Assembly: GCA_019654215.1 (NCBI GenBank)
Contig: BPDI01000005.1
Coordinates: 41,780-105,779, forward strand
Direction: 5' to 3'
DNA: 64,000 nucleotides
From: Gammaproteobacteria bacterium
GTDB lineage: Bacteria > Pseudomonadota > Gammaproteobacteria > Pseudomonadales > Pseudohongiellaceae
The first letter of the stretch is position 1. The number at the start of each line of letters is the position of its first letter. Below are positions 9,376-18,354 of this stretch, one piece after another. The position numbers were made by a program, and so were the translations under genes. Under the pieces are notes generated by a model, which ran no database searches, had not been told where the DNA came from, and was given only the letters and a program-made list of their open reading frames with translations.

Positions 9376-11076
9376 TCATAACAAATTTTCTTCCAACTGC
9401 TTCACCGCATAATCGCAAGCCCTAGCAGTAAAGGCCATATAAGAAATTGAGGGATTCTGACAGGCGGCGGAAGTCATGAAAGCACCGTCGGTAATAAACA
9501 GATTTGGTACATCGTGAGCTTGACACCATTTATTTAAAACGGAATTCGATGGATCATTACCCATTCTCGCGCTGCCCATTTCATGAATTCTGTTACCAGG
9601 CACGGTCAGATTTACCGGATTGGAATTGATGTCGGTACAACCTGCAGCTTCTAACATGGCGACAGCATCTTTGCGCGCTTCTTCCAACATTGTGTGTTCA
9701 TTCTCACCGTAACTTACATCAAATAGTGCCTGCGGATTACCCCATTTATCAGTTTTGGTTGGATGTAGGGTTACGCGGTTATTGGGATTTGGCAATTGCT
9801 CGCCAAAGGCGCCGATGTTGATTCGCCATGGCCCCGGAGCCTTATGAGCCTCTTTAAATGATTTGCCGATTCCTGCTAGTTGCCCGCCAGCATTACCTAT
9901 CGGTGATGCGCCGCCCTGATAACCAAAGCCACGGGTATAGGGTTTATCATTCTCGGTAATGTTGGCATAACGTGGAATGTAGATGCCACCGGAAGGGCGC
10001 CTGCCGAAAACTTTTAAATTATCGAAGCCATGCATAATGCCGTTGGCTCCGGCACCGCTAATGTGGTCCATTAAGTTGCGACCAATTTGATCGGAAGTGT
10101 TAGCGAGGCCGTTTGGAAATGCTTCTGACTTTGACTGCAAAAGAATCATTGCCGAAGCTATTGCAGAAGCGTTTAAGTAAACCAATCGTGATGTGTAGGT
10201 GCGATGCTCATTAGTTTTTGCATCGACTATGCGTACTCCACTAACTCTATTCGTTGCTGGATCGTAATCAAGAGATTGCACGATAGCGTTATGCACGATG
10301 GTCATGTTGCCGGTGCGTTCTGCCGCTGGGAGAGTTGCGTGTAAAGATGAAAAGTAAGCTTTGAAAGAACAACCAAAGTGGCAACGGTTTTGTGATTGGC
10401 AATTAGTTCTACCTAATGCTCTCTGTTCTTCAGTAACCTGGGTAATGTGAGCAATTCTTGCAGCAATGACATTACGTCCCGGGAATGCAGTTTCTATTTT
10501 AGACTTAAAAGATTTTTCTGCATCGGTTAATTCGAATGCTGGTTGATAAACTCCGTCGGGAAGTTGTTCTAAGCCATCGTTGTTTCCGGCAATACCGGCG
10601 AACTCTTCCACATAGTCATACCAGGGCTTGATTTCGTCATAGCGGACGGGCCAATCGATAGCCACGCCTTCTTCTTTATTGGCGGCAAAGTCCTGTGGTC
10701 CCATGCGGTAGGATTGTCGACTCCACATGATGGATCGACCCGCAGTGTGGTAGCCACGCAACCAATCGTATTGAGTTCCTTCCACTGTTTCATAGGGATG
10801 TTCGTCATCCTTCACCCAGAAATGCTTATTGGATTCTTTTACGGCATAGGCGACGCCGGGATATTGTCGGAAATAATGCTTTTCTATTTCATCTTCAGAT
10901 ATGCGATCGAGATTTTTTTCCTGCCAGGGACGAAGCTGATCAACGTAATCCCGCTCCGGTTTTATTTCGGGTCCCCGTTCTAATACAAGCACCTTCAGAC
11001 CGCGTTCGCATAATTCTTTAGCGCTCCAACCACCACTCATGCCAGAGCCAACTACGATTGCATCAAAATCTGTCAA
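9376..11076 (-). CDS. GMC-family FAD oxidoreductase, glucoside 3-dehydrogenase-like
   Basis: Flavin enzyme of the glucose-methanol-choline family, 566 residues. The Rossmann motif VVGSGMSGG is at residues 8-16. A cysteine cluster (NCQSQNRCHFGCSF, near residue 225) resembles the Fe-S-binding insertion of FAD-dependent glucose and glucoside 3-dehydrogenases. The C-terminal domain has IHEMGSARMG with the catalytic-type His and ITDGAFMTSAACQNPS. It lies 28 bases downstream of the subunit-3 gene on the same strand; this pairing is the usual arrangement for membrane-associated sugar dehydrogenases, where the small Tat-exported subunit carries the folded flavoprotein out. The likely role is periplasmic oxidation of a sugar or glycoside. 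The substrate is inferred only. Confidence 0.88.
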   Translation of the reverse strand: MTDFDAIVVGSGMSGGWSAKELCERGLKVLVLERGPEIKPERDYVDQLRPWQEKNLDRISEDEIEKHYFRQYPGVAYAVKESNKHFWVKDDEHPYETVEGTQYDWLRGYHTAGRSIMWSRQSYRMGPQDFAANKEEGVAIDWPVRYDEIKPWYDYVEEFAGIAGNNDGLEQLPDGVYQPAFELTDAEKSFKSKIETAFPGRNVIAARIAHITQVTEEQRALGRTNCQSQNRCHFGCSFKAYFSSLHATLPAAERTGNMTIVHNAIVQSLDYDPATNRVSGVRIVDAKTNEHRTYTSRLVYLNASAIASAMILLQSKSEAFPNGLANTSDQIGRNLMDHISGAGANGIMHGFDNLKVFGRRPSGGIYIPRYANITENDKPYTRGFGYQGGASPIGNAGGQLAGIGKSFKEAHKAPGPWRINIGAFGEQLPNPNNRVTLHPTKTDKWGNPQALFDVSYGENEHTMLEEARKDAVAMLEAAGCTDINSNPVNLTVPGNRIHEMGSARMGNDPSNSVLNKWCQAHDVPNLFITDGAFMTSAACQNPSISYMAFTARACDYAVKQLEENLL

Positions 11077-11104
11077 AACTGATTCTCCTGTTGTGTGCTT
11101 ATTC

Positions 11105-11638
11105 TTATATTTCTACACTGGAATCCCAACGACCTGGAACTGCTACCCATTCCTGTTCCTGCAGGCGGCCCTCTTCCGATGCGAAGTAAGCTTGAGTAAT
11201 GAGTCCTTTCCAGGAGCGATAGGCACTGTATTGAGAATTACGCCCATCGAATGCCCGGGCATCGAGAGAGGCTAAGCGAGATTCCGCAGTTGTTTCGTCA
11301 AGTTCTACAAAGTCTCTACCGAGTTTCATGCTTAGATCGCGAAGGTTTCGATGTTGATTACGCTGAGTATCAGCATTGGCCCACTCAGCCATTAAGCCAT
11401 CGAGAAAACCGGGTACGTTTACATCCAAGGCGCCAGGTGTATCGGTGCGGGGAATGATTAGATCACTAACTCGAGATACTAGTTGTAGTTCTTCATCGGA
11501 GAAAAAGCGCATGACTCCAGCACTTGATGGAACGATCTGCACTGCACCGCTGCAGGCGGAGAGCAGGGAAGCACCACCAATGGAAACGATCATGCCTTGT
11601 AATATGTCACGACGGGTATGCATAGTTTTTCTCGTCAA
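11105..11638 (-). CDS. Gluconate 2-dehydrogenase subunit 3-like, Tat lipoprotein
   Basis: Small partner (177 residues) of the GMC dehydrogenase encoded next to it. The N-terminus has a twin-arginine signal (TRRDILQG) and a lipobox-like LLSAC near residue 29, suggesting export by Tat and possible lipid anchoring. The mature region contains LVSRVSDLIIPRTDTPGALDVNVPGFLD, the hallmark of the subunit-3 family, in which these residues precede a helical domain. Known relatives act as chaperone or export partner and can assist electron transfer. It is first gene of a two-gene minus-strand operon with the GMC gene. Confidence 0.88.
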   Translation of the reverse strand: MTRKTMHTRRDILQGMIVSIGGASLLSACSGAVQIVPSSAGVMRFFSDEELQLVSRVSDLIIPRTDTPGALDVNVPGFLDGLMAEWANADTQRNQHRNLRDLSMKLGRDFVELDETTAESRLASLDARAFDGRNSQYSAYRSWKGLITQAYFASEEGRLQEQEWVAVPGRWDSSVEI

Positions 11639-12071
11639 TATTTATAACAGACCGTAAGCATATGAGAAATCAGATGATCTGAACAGAGACTACGTGACAA
11701 GAAAAACTAACTAGCGATATAGCGCTTCATGCTGGAGCGGACGAGGTTGGAATTTCTGCGAAGCAGAAACGTGAAAATGAATAGACAAGCCACCTAATCC
11801 AGAAGGCAACACATTTCTATGAAAAAGCTTCATGATAGAACTCTTTTAGTCTTTTGAAGAAAGGCCAAAAGTGGAGATCTGTATTAATCAGAAAAGAATT
11901 TCTAACCAAATAAAAAGGCCGATAAGAATAAATCATACCAACCTTTGAACTTCTGTGACTTAAGCACAAATCTTGCAGATTTGTGCCCATCTGTGTGACG
12001 CTCTTTGCAAATAGGTTTCTTAAGAAACCTATTTGCGTATCGCTAGTGAGTTTTTGCTGTGCAGGGACTCT
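11639..12071. repeat. Intergenic spacer with three perfect hairpins
   Basis: No gene seen in 433 bases between the GMC operon and the first monooxygenase gene. It holds three perfect inverted repeats: arms TTTCTGC/GCAGAAA (11753-11769, loop GAA); arms GCACAAATCT/AGATTTGTGC (11964-11986, loop TGC); and a 30-base palindrome with arms of 15 meeting at CTTAAG (12007-12036). None has a clear T-tract, so they are not standard terminators, although the last two lie just past the stop of the minus-strand gene at 12072 and could protect or process its mRNA 3' end. Confidence 0.6.
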
Positions 12072-13421
12072 TTAATCTTGGCCTGCTAGTGAACGCTGCT
12101 CACTTTCACGGCGCTCAGCAACTAGCTTTTCATAACCCTCTTGATCGAGATGGGTGATTGCTAACCACGCGTGAGTCATTTCATCACCAGTGCGGCTGCC
12201 ACCATATACCCACTGATCAGGATCCGGATTGTTAGGATTATCGGCAGTGTTGTCGTACCACTGCTTCAATACTAGAACTGCTCCTGCTGGAATCAATGGA
12301 GCAACATCTGGCTCATAGATATGGCTGTGATGCCAAGTCGCACTCCAGTTTGAAACTTGGCTGATCGCTTCTGTACGTCCAGTTTCCGGATAGAAGATTT
12401 CCAGCGAGGCCGCATTCATTCGAAGGTGGCCATGAGGCTGGAAGCTATCAAGACGAATAGGGTGATCGAATGAATGAAAACCCTGAGTCATTTGATAACC
12501 GTTAGGAGGAATCACTAGGTCATCCTGCTCTTCGATTCGATAAAGAGCGAGGTCTTGCTTGTAGATATTTCCGCCGTCTTCATAACCTTCGTCGTGGAAC
12601 CAAAGGCCAATCTCAACAACGTTATCTTCAATCATCTCGCCTTGTGCAGTTGCACCAACACCCCCTGGATACATGTGGATGCTCCATTGGATTTGTGCGC
12701 CGGCTGGAATGGTTCGGCAAACACCTTCAGGAACCATTTCGCCCCATTTACCCATTGCGTATTCGGTCAGCATGCCTTCCCTTTGTAATTCACCTTCTTC
12801 GTCTTCCATCCATACAGAAGAGTTGGCGTGGTGAACAACAGCAGCGGCATCACCTCGAGGCTTTACTTGAACCGCCTTAATACAGCGATCTGCAATAATA
12901 CCTGGATCAACAAACTCATTGCTCCACAGGTCATTGCCGCTTGCAGGAATATCGTAGGAGGTAGAAGGAACGATTAAATCTGGCTGGCCTAACTGCGCAG
13001 CAAAGTTCCACTCTCTTGGATCTCTTAACTGATAAGGAGGAGGTGAACTATCTGGTTCACCTAATGGCGCACCTTGCTCAACCCAGGCAACTATCTGCTC
13101 GATCTCTTGCTGCTCCAAGCGCCAGTCACCGATTAAATTCTGAATGCCAATGCCTTCGTCATAAGCATATGGAGGCATTTCTTTGTTCGCTACTTTATAG
13201 GAAATCAAAGGTGCCCAAGGACGAACCTGGTCATAGGTTTCGAATTGCATAGGTCCAATACCACCTTCCTGATGACATACGACGCAATTCTCATTGATGA
13301 TTTGCCCGATCTGATCATTGTAAGTCAGTTCATGAGCTTCATCTTGAGCATGAGCCTGAATACCTAGTAGGGCGATTATTAAAACAAAAAGACTGCTAGC
13401 AATTCTTCCAATAGCTCTCAT
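12072..13421 (-). CDS. Cytochrome c / PHM-like copper monooxygenase fusion, copy 1
   Basis: Exported protein of 449 residues with two redox parts. After the signal peptide (to about residue 25), a cytochrome-c-like domain carries one heme motif CVVCH (46-50) and the block GGIGPMQFETYDQVRPWAPL. The C-terminal half matches copper type II ascorbate-dependent monooxygenases (PHM/DBH fold): H197-H198, H249, H330-x-H332 and Met 415 in GDEM correspond to the two-copper ligand set. The likely reaction is O2-dependent hydroxylation in the periplasm with electrons from the heme domain; substrate unknown. It is one of three same-strand tandem copies (next at 13898 and 15594) and has further homologues at 18355 and 57609. 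Intact reading frame. Confidence 0.82.
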   Translation of the reverse strand: MRAIGRIASSLFVLIIALLGIQAHAQDEAHELTYNDQIGQIINENCVVCHQEGGIGPMQFETYDQVRPWAPLISYKVANKEMPPYAYDEGIGIQNLIGDWRLEQQEIEQIVAWVEQGAPLGEPDSSPPPYQLRDPREWNFAAQLGQPDLIVPSTSYDIPASGNDLWSNEFVDPGIIADRCIKAVQVKPRGDAAAVVHHANSSVWMEDEEGELQREGMLTEYAMGKWGEMVPEGVCRTIPAGAQIQWSIHMYPGGVGATAQGEMIEDNVVEIGLWFHDEGYEDGGNIYKQDLALYRIEEQDDLVIPPNGYQMTQGFHSFDHPIRLDSFQPHGHLRMNAASLEIFYPETGRTEAISQVSNWSATWHHSHIYEPDVAPLIPAGAVLVLKQWYDNTADNPNNPDPDQWVYGGSRTGDEMTHAWLAITHLDQEGYEKLVAERRESEQRSLAGQD

Positions 13422-13897
13422 ATTTTTCTCCTTTGCCGTTCTGGCTGGGCCCCAGATCCTGGAGCAGTCTTACTGTGGGTTTCGCAGCAGGGATGCGTTT
13501 TTCAAACAAGGTTTAAGTTTACCTTTTTAAATTGTAGGTAAAAAGAGGGGCCGGTGCCATCAATACACCTCATTTTAGGCGCTAAGGTATAAAAAAGGCC
13601 GTGAGAATTGGCTCTCCGTGAGTTTTACAAAATGTATTAGTGTTATCCTAAATGTAATTGCGTCGGAATTACATTTGGATACTCAAAGCTGGGAGCATCT
13701 GAGGTTAAGGGGGGGCTCTTTTCTCCTGCCCTAGGAACAGGAGGAAAAGCGGACATCTGTGAGATAGAAAGAAGCGCATAACCAAAGAAAAAGGCTGGGA
13801 GATCGAAATCTGCCAGCCTTTCACCTTTATGTTCTTCGCGCATTTCTGTTCTAGAAATGCGCTCGTTCTGAAGAAAACCTATTGTGCATCCCTGTGA
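13422..13897. repeat. Intergenic spacer with two strong hairpins
   Basis: Spacer of 476 bases between monooxygenase copies 1 and 2. Besides the terminator listed separately, it contains a perfect inverted repeat AAATGTAATT/AATTACATTT (13650-13676, loop of seven) and a perfect 10-bp hairpin GCGCATTTCT/AGAAATGCGC (13838-13862). A 66-codon minus-strand ORF (13643-13843) runs through these hairpins and the terminator and is not credible as a gene. Confidence 0.55.
13790..13821 (-). terminator. Rho-independent terminator of monooxygenase copy 2
   Basis: Stem AAAGGCTGG / CCAGCCTTT with a loop containing a further GAT/ATC pair. On the minus strand the 3' arm runs into TTTTTCTTT. It lies about 75 bases past the stop at 13898. 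Confidence 0.8.
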
Positions 13898-15252
13898 TTA
13901 ATCTTGTCCCGCTACTGATCGTTGTTCTCTTTCTTGGCGCTCAGCAACTATCTTTTCATAACCCTCGTCGTCGAGGTGAGTTACAGCAATCCAGGCGTGG
14001 GACATTTCATCACCAGTTCTGCTGCCTTCATAAACCCATTGTTCTGGATCAGGGTTATTTGGATTATTAGCTGTGTTGTCGTACCACTGCTTGATCACAA
14101 GTACTGCGCCAGTTGGAACTAACGGAGCAAGATCTGCATCATAAATGTGGCTGTGGTGCCAGGTAGCACTCCAGTTAGAGATCTGACTTATTGCTTCAGT
14201 GCGACCAGTTTCTGGATAGAAAATTTCCAGAGATGCTGCGTTCATGCGCAGGTGACCATGTGGCTGGAAGCTATCGATTCGAACTGGGTGATCAAAAGAG
14301 TGAAAGCCCTGAGTCATTGTGTAACCGTTTGGAGGAACGATTAGCATATTGTTCTCGTAACCTTCACGCATTGGATAAGCTTTTAGGTCTTGAGTGTAAG
14401 GCTCATTAGTTTGCTCGAAGTTGTCGTCGTGGAGCCAGATACCCATCTCAACTACGTTGTCTTTAACGGCCTGACCTTGCGCTGTTGCGCCAACGCCACC
14501 TGGATACATATGAATGTCCCAGAAGATTCTAGAATTAGCTGGCATTTGACGGCAAACCTCTTCAGGAATTAATTCACCCCACTTGCCCATCGCATACTCA
14601 GTTAGTTGACTGAAATCCTCATACTCGCCAGTTTCTTCGTTAAGTACTTCGATAGAAGGATTGGCGTGGTGAACACAGCGCGAGCATCTCCACGAGGCTT
14701 AACTTGCATGGCACGAATACACTTACCTTCAGTTAGACCAGTTTCCACGTAGTGCTTGTGCCATAGGTCATTACCACCGGCCGGAATATCTATAGGAATA
14801 GAAGCGATAACCAGACTCGGCTCACCAAATTCTTCTTCGAAATTCCAGGCTTCTAAATCAGGCAAGTCTACAAGAGGAGGAGTGATGTCAGCTGGTCCAA
14901 TTGGTGATCCATTGTTTACCCACTGAGTAATGGCATCGATCTCTTCCTGGGCAAGGCGCCAGTCACCTTCAAGGTCCTGGATACCAATGCCATGATCGTA
15001 GGCATAAGGAGGCATTTCCCGGTTAGCTACCTTCAGTTGAATTAATGGTGCCCAAGGACGAACTTGGTCGTAGTTCTCAAATTGCATGGGACCAATGCCG
15101 CCTTCGCGGTGGCAGACCACGCAATTTTCGTTAATGATTTGCGCCACATGAGTGTTGTAAGTGACCTCATCGTCTTGGGCTTGAACGCTAGAGAAGCCCA
15201 AGACTAAAAGGGCTGCGCTCATAAAGCCTAGAACTTGTCGCATCGATTTCAT
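13898..15252 (-). CDS. Cytochrome c / PHM-like copper monooxygenase fusion, copy 2 (one frameshift)
   Basis: Second tandem copy, about 451 residues once repaired. Signal peptide (FMSAALLVLGFSSVQAQ), single heme CVVCH, then the copper domain with VHH, DIHMYPGG, FQPHGHLRM and GDEMSH, so all expected copper ligands are present. The frame breaks near 14675: DARAVFTTP is read where DARAVVHHANP is expected, which one missing base in GTGGTT explains. The break falls exactly at the CuH His-His pair. Over the last 140 residues it is nearly identical to copy 3, indicating recent tandem duplication; such near-repeats also favour assembly errors. A hairpin terminator follows, so each copy can end its own transcript. 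Confidence 0.82.
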
Positions 15253-15593
15253 TGTTCTATTCCTCTTTACAGGGATTGAATTGGACCAATATTACCGCTT
15301 TTTGGCATTCACTAGGAACGGAAAATCTAAATAAATTGTAATTATTAAGAATGGAAAAAGCCGGTAGAAAGAGATTTTACTAAGCGTAATCTCACTAGTG
15401 AACCAGCAGCTAAACTGCTGGGAGTGTAAGATTTAAAGGAGCTCTTTGTAATAAAAAGCGGTGATCTGAACAAATCCCAAAAATATTGAGTATCTGCAAT
15501 TTATATTTCTAAAAGGCGTAAAAAAAGACCAGCAGAGTTGCCTTTGCTGGTCTTCTTCGAAACTAGTGCTAGTTAGTTTTTCTTTGGAAAAAA
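15253..15593. repeat. Intergenic spacer with small hairpins
   Basis: No gene in 341 bases between copies 2 and 3. Inverted repeats GAGATT/AATCTC (15371-15393) and CCAGCAG/CTGCTGG (15403-15421, loop CTAAA) lie upstream of copy 2, before the terminator of copy 3. Confidence 0.5.
15525..15554 (-). terminator. Rho-independent terminator of monooxygenase copy 3
   Basis: Perfect 10-bp stem AAGACCAGCA / TGCTGGTCTT. On the minus strand it is followed by a T-run, about 40 bases past the stop at 15594. Confidence 0.85.
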
Positions 15594-16941
15594 CTAGTCT
15601 TGTCCAGCCAAGCTTCTTGCTTCTCTAGCTTCGCGCTCTTCAACGACCTTCGCGAAACCTTCTTCATCGAAGTGAGTGACAGCAATCCAAGCGTGAGACA
15701 TTTCGTCTCCAGTGCGGCTACCGCCATATACCCACTGATCAGGGTCAGGGTTATTTATATTGTTTGCTGTGTTGTCGTACCACTGCTTGATAACCAATAC
15801 CGCTCCCGTTGGAATTAGCGGGGCTAGGTCTTCATCATAAATGTGGCTGTGGTGCCAAGTAGCGCTCCAGTTGGAGATTTGGCTGATCTGCTCAGTGCGC
15901 CCGGTTTCTGGGTAGAAAATTTCCAGAGAAGCAGCGTTCATGCGCAGGTGGCCATGAGGTTGGAAGCTATCAATGCGCACTGGGTGATCGAAAGAGTGGA
16001 AACCCTGAGTCATAGCATAACCGTTAGGTGGAACAATCAGTTCGCCATTCTCATAACCTTCACGCAATCCGTAAAGACGAAGGTCTTGGCGATAAGGGCT
16101 TTCCGCAACTTCGTACTCTTCATCATGGAACCAGATTCCCATTTCAACCACGTTATCAGTAATTGCTTCCCCTTGTGCAGTAGCGCCAACGCCACCAGGG
16201 AATAGGTGGATGTCCCAGTATATGCGCGAGTCACCTGGCATTTCCCGGCAGACACCTTCTGGCATCAACTCACCCCATTTACCCATAGCGTATTCAGTTA
16301 ACTGACTGAAACGGTCGTAGTCACCAGTTTCTTCGTTATAAACTTCCAGTGTCGGATTAGAGTGATGAACAACCGCACGCGCATCGTCGCGGGGTTTAAC
16401 TTGCATTGCTTTAATGCAGCGCTTTTCTGTAAGACCAGTTGGAACATGGTGCTTGTGCCACATGTCATTTCCGCCAGCAGGTACATCGATTGGCATCGAT
16501 GCAATAACTAAATCCGGCTCACCAAGCTTTTGGTTCGAAGTTCCAGGCATCAAGGTCTGGAAGGATTGGAGCTGGCGGAACAATATCCACAGGCCCTAGG
16601 GGCGAACCGTTATTAACCCATTGGGTAATAGTATCTATCTCTTCCTGGGCCAGGCGCCAATCGCCTTTGAGATCCTGAATACCAATACCGTGGTCATAGG
16701 CATACGGAGGCATTTCACGGCTAGCTACCTTCAGTTGAATTAATGGTGCCCATGGGCGCACTTGGTCATAGTTCTCAAATTGCATTGGGCCAATGCCGCC
16801 CTCACGGTGGCAGACCACGCAATTTTCGTTAATGATTTGTCCAACGTGCTCGTTATAAGTAATTTCTGCATCCTGAGCAAGAACCCCCGTGGATAGGGCG
16901 ATCGCGCCAATTCCGAATGCAATTTTTTGCACTAATTTCAT
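15594..16941 (-). CDS. Cytochrome c / PHM-like copper monooxygenase fusion, copy 3 (one frameshift)
   Basis: Third tandem copy, about 448 residues when repaired. ATG 16941 is chosen because GAGGAGAA lies just upstream and a signal peptide (MKLVQKIAFGIGAIALSTG) begins there; the ORF extends further upstream without such support. The heme site is CVVCH, and the copper site has VHHSNP, DIHLFPGG, FQPHGHLRM and GDEMSH. The frame breaks near 16535 at an AAAAG stretch: DAWNFEPK should continue as LGEPDLVIASM, which is in the next frame. It lies downstream of the CCWTN gene, from which a terminator separates it. Confidence 0.82.
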
Positions 16942-17131
16942 GCTCTTCTCCTCAATTAGAGAGTAATGGGCAAACAACTGAAAAATGATAATTTTGAGAG
17001 GTGAAAAAGTCCACCAAATACCTATCATTTCATCGATTCTTTGCAACAAATTGAAACAATCGGAATGCCTAAAAATACTAGCCTTGACGATTAATACAGT
17101 AGTTTATCTGCAGTTTTCGGTTACCCAAACA

Positions 17132-17162
17132 AAAACGGCCGATTCAAAGAACCGGCCGTTTT
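17132..17162 (-). terminator. Strong hairpin terminator of the CCWTN gene
   Basis: Perfect 10-bp stem AAAACGGCCG / CGGCCGTTTT, A-run before and T-run after, so it could work in both directions. It is 16 bases past the stop at 17179. Confidence 0.85.
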
Positions 17163-17178
17163 CGAAGATGCTAAATTC

Positions 17179-18125
17179 TTACTCTACAACTACTCGTTGA
17201 TAGACGTTAGTCCAGCAACACTGGTCGCCATTCGAGCTGTCAGGAGCCCGATGGACGTCAACCTTGGTCCGAATAAGATATTCGCCTGGTGCCGAGAAAG
17301 TAGCATATACACGAGCTACGCCAGAAGGCCCATCAATTGGAGCCTGATTGGAGGCTGGCTCCCGGAAGAAGCGAAAACGAGGGTTGTCTTCTTCATAAGG
17401 ATTTTCAGGAACTTCAGTATCTGGGTGGCGGGTAAATTCTACAGTGCCGCTATCGGGTCCCTGATGCAGAGAAAACTCAGATCCCATCTGGATTGGTTCC
17501 TCGAAACGAGGATCTTCTGGATCTCTTTCTGCTGGATCTGTTGCATTAACCATAATTTCTGCGGGAATGCCGACTTGAACAGGGTTACGCGGATAGTCGC
17601 CGACCTTTGGGGATATAAACCCGCTCGCTGCGCGCCATCTTCACCGAGTCCAACAAGAGGCTGCATAGCACCTTGCGGGCGAGGAAGGATAAAGTCTAAT
17701 TCATAGGCAGAGGATCCATAGCGACCCGGCACCCTAAGTGGCTCACTATCGCCAGTCTTCAAGTACCACCAAACGTCTATTTCACGTTCATCTGCAGCAA
17801 CGGTAACGGTGAAAGCCCCTACTGTTCTCCCGGCAGGGAAGTGGGTAGGTTGATTTCCATCAAATTTAGCTGGCTCCATGTAATTGGCTTCACCGATAGG
17901 AATGTCCATTGGCTCATCGTTTCTATTGATAATGCCGTATGAGTAGCTGGCCGTGCCGTCAGGATTCGCAGTCCAACCTTCCATTACAGGAATAAGAGGC
18001 AGGCCACCTGGAGGTGCTAAACTTAGAAAGCGGGCGTTATCAGTCGACTGCGCTTGAACTGTTAATGCCGCTGAAGCAAATAGTCCGATTAGCGCTGCAG
18101 CGATATGTTTAGTCGAAATTCGCAT
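17179..18125 (-). CDS. Secreted 'CCWTN' protein, copy 1 (one frameshift)
   Basis: Secreted protein of about 315 residues, family not recognised. ATG 18125 is chosen: GGAG lies 8 bases upstream and a signal peptide (HIAAALIGLFASAALTVQA) starts there. Conserved with the gene at 56734 are PLIPVMEGWTANPDGT, DIPIGEANYMEPAKFDG-x-QPTHFP, a central SLHQGPDSGTVEF and a C-terminal QCCWTNVYQ. The last part reads like an immunoglobulin-like beta-sandwich (FSAPGEYLIRTKV). The frame breaks near 17600 at a CCCCAAAGG stretch, before VGDYPRNPVQVGIPAEI. Vicinal Cys near the C-terminus could bind copper or form a redox pair; that is inference. It is divergent to the redoxin fusion gene and upstream of three monooxygenase copies. 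Confidence 0.7.
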
Positions 18126-18354
18126 TGAATGTATCTCCAATTTAAATCAGGTTTGCTTTGACTATTTTCCATCGAACAAACCAGTGGTTTTCGAAGTTTG
18201 CGACGGATTATCCTTTTAATCAGTTGAATCTATCTCAGCAGGGAGGCTAGGATAACGGCCAATTTCACCCGCGTCCAGTTATGATGCGACTTAAATAGTG
18301 ACCACATGTTTTTGTTTTTTTACAAATTGTTACAAGTTTTTCGCTAGCGTGAAG

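Noticed and set aside
13643..13843. 66-codon minus-strand ORF between monooxygenase copies 1 and 2
   Set aside because: It runs through a strong hairpin and the terminator of copy 2, has no ribosome-binding site, and resembles nothing.
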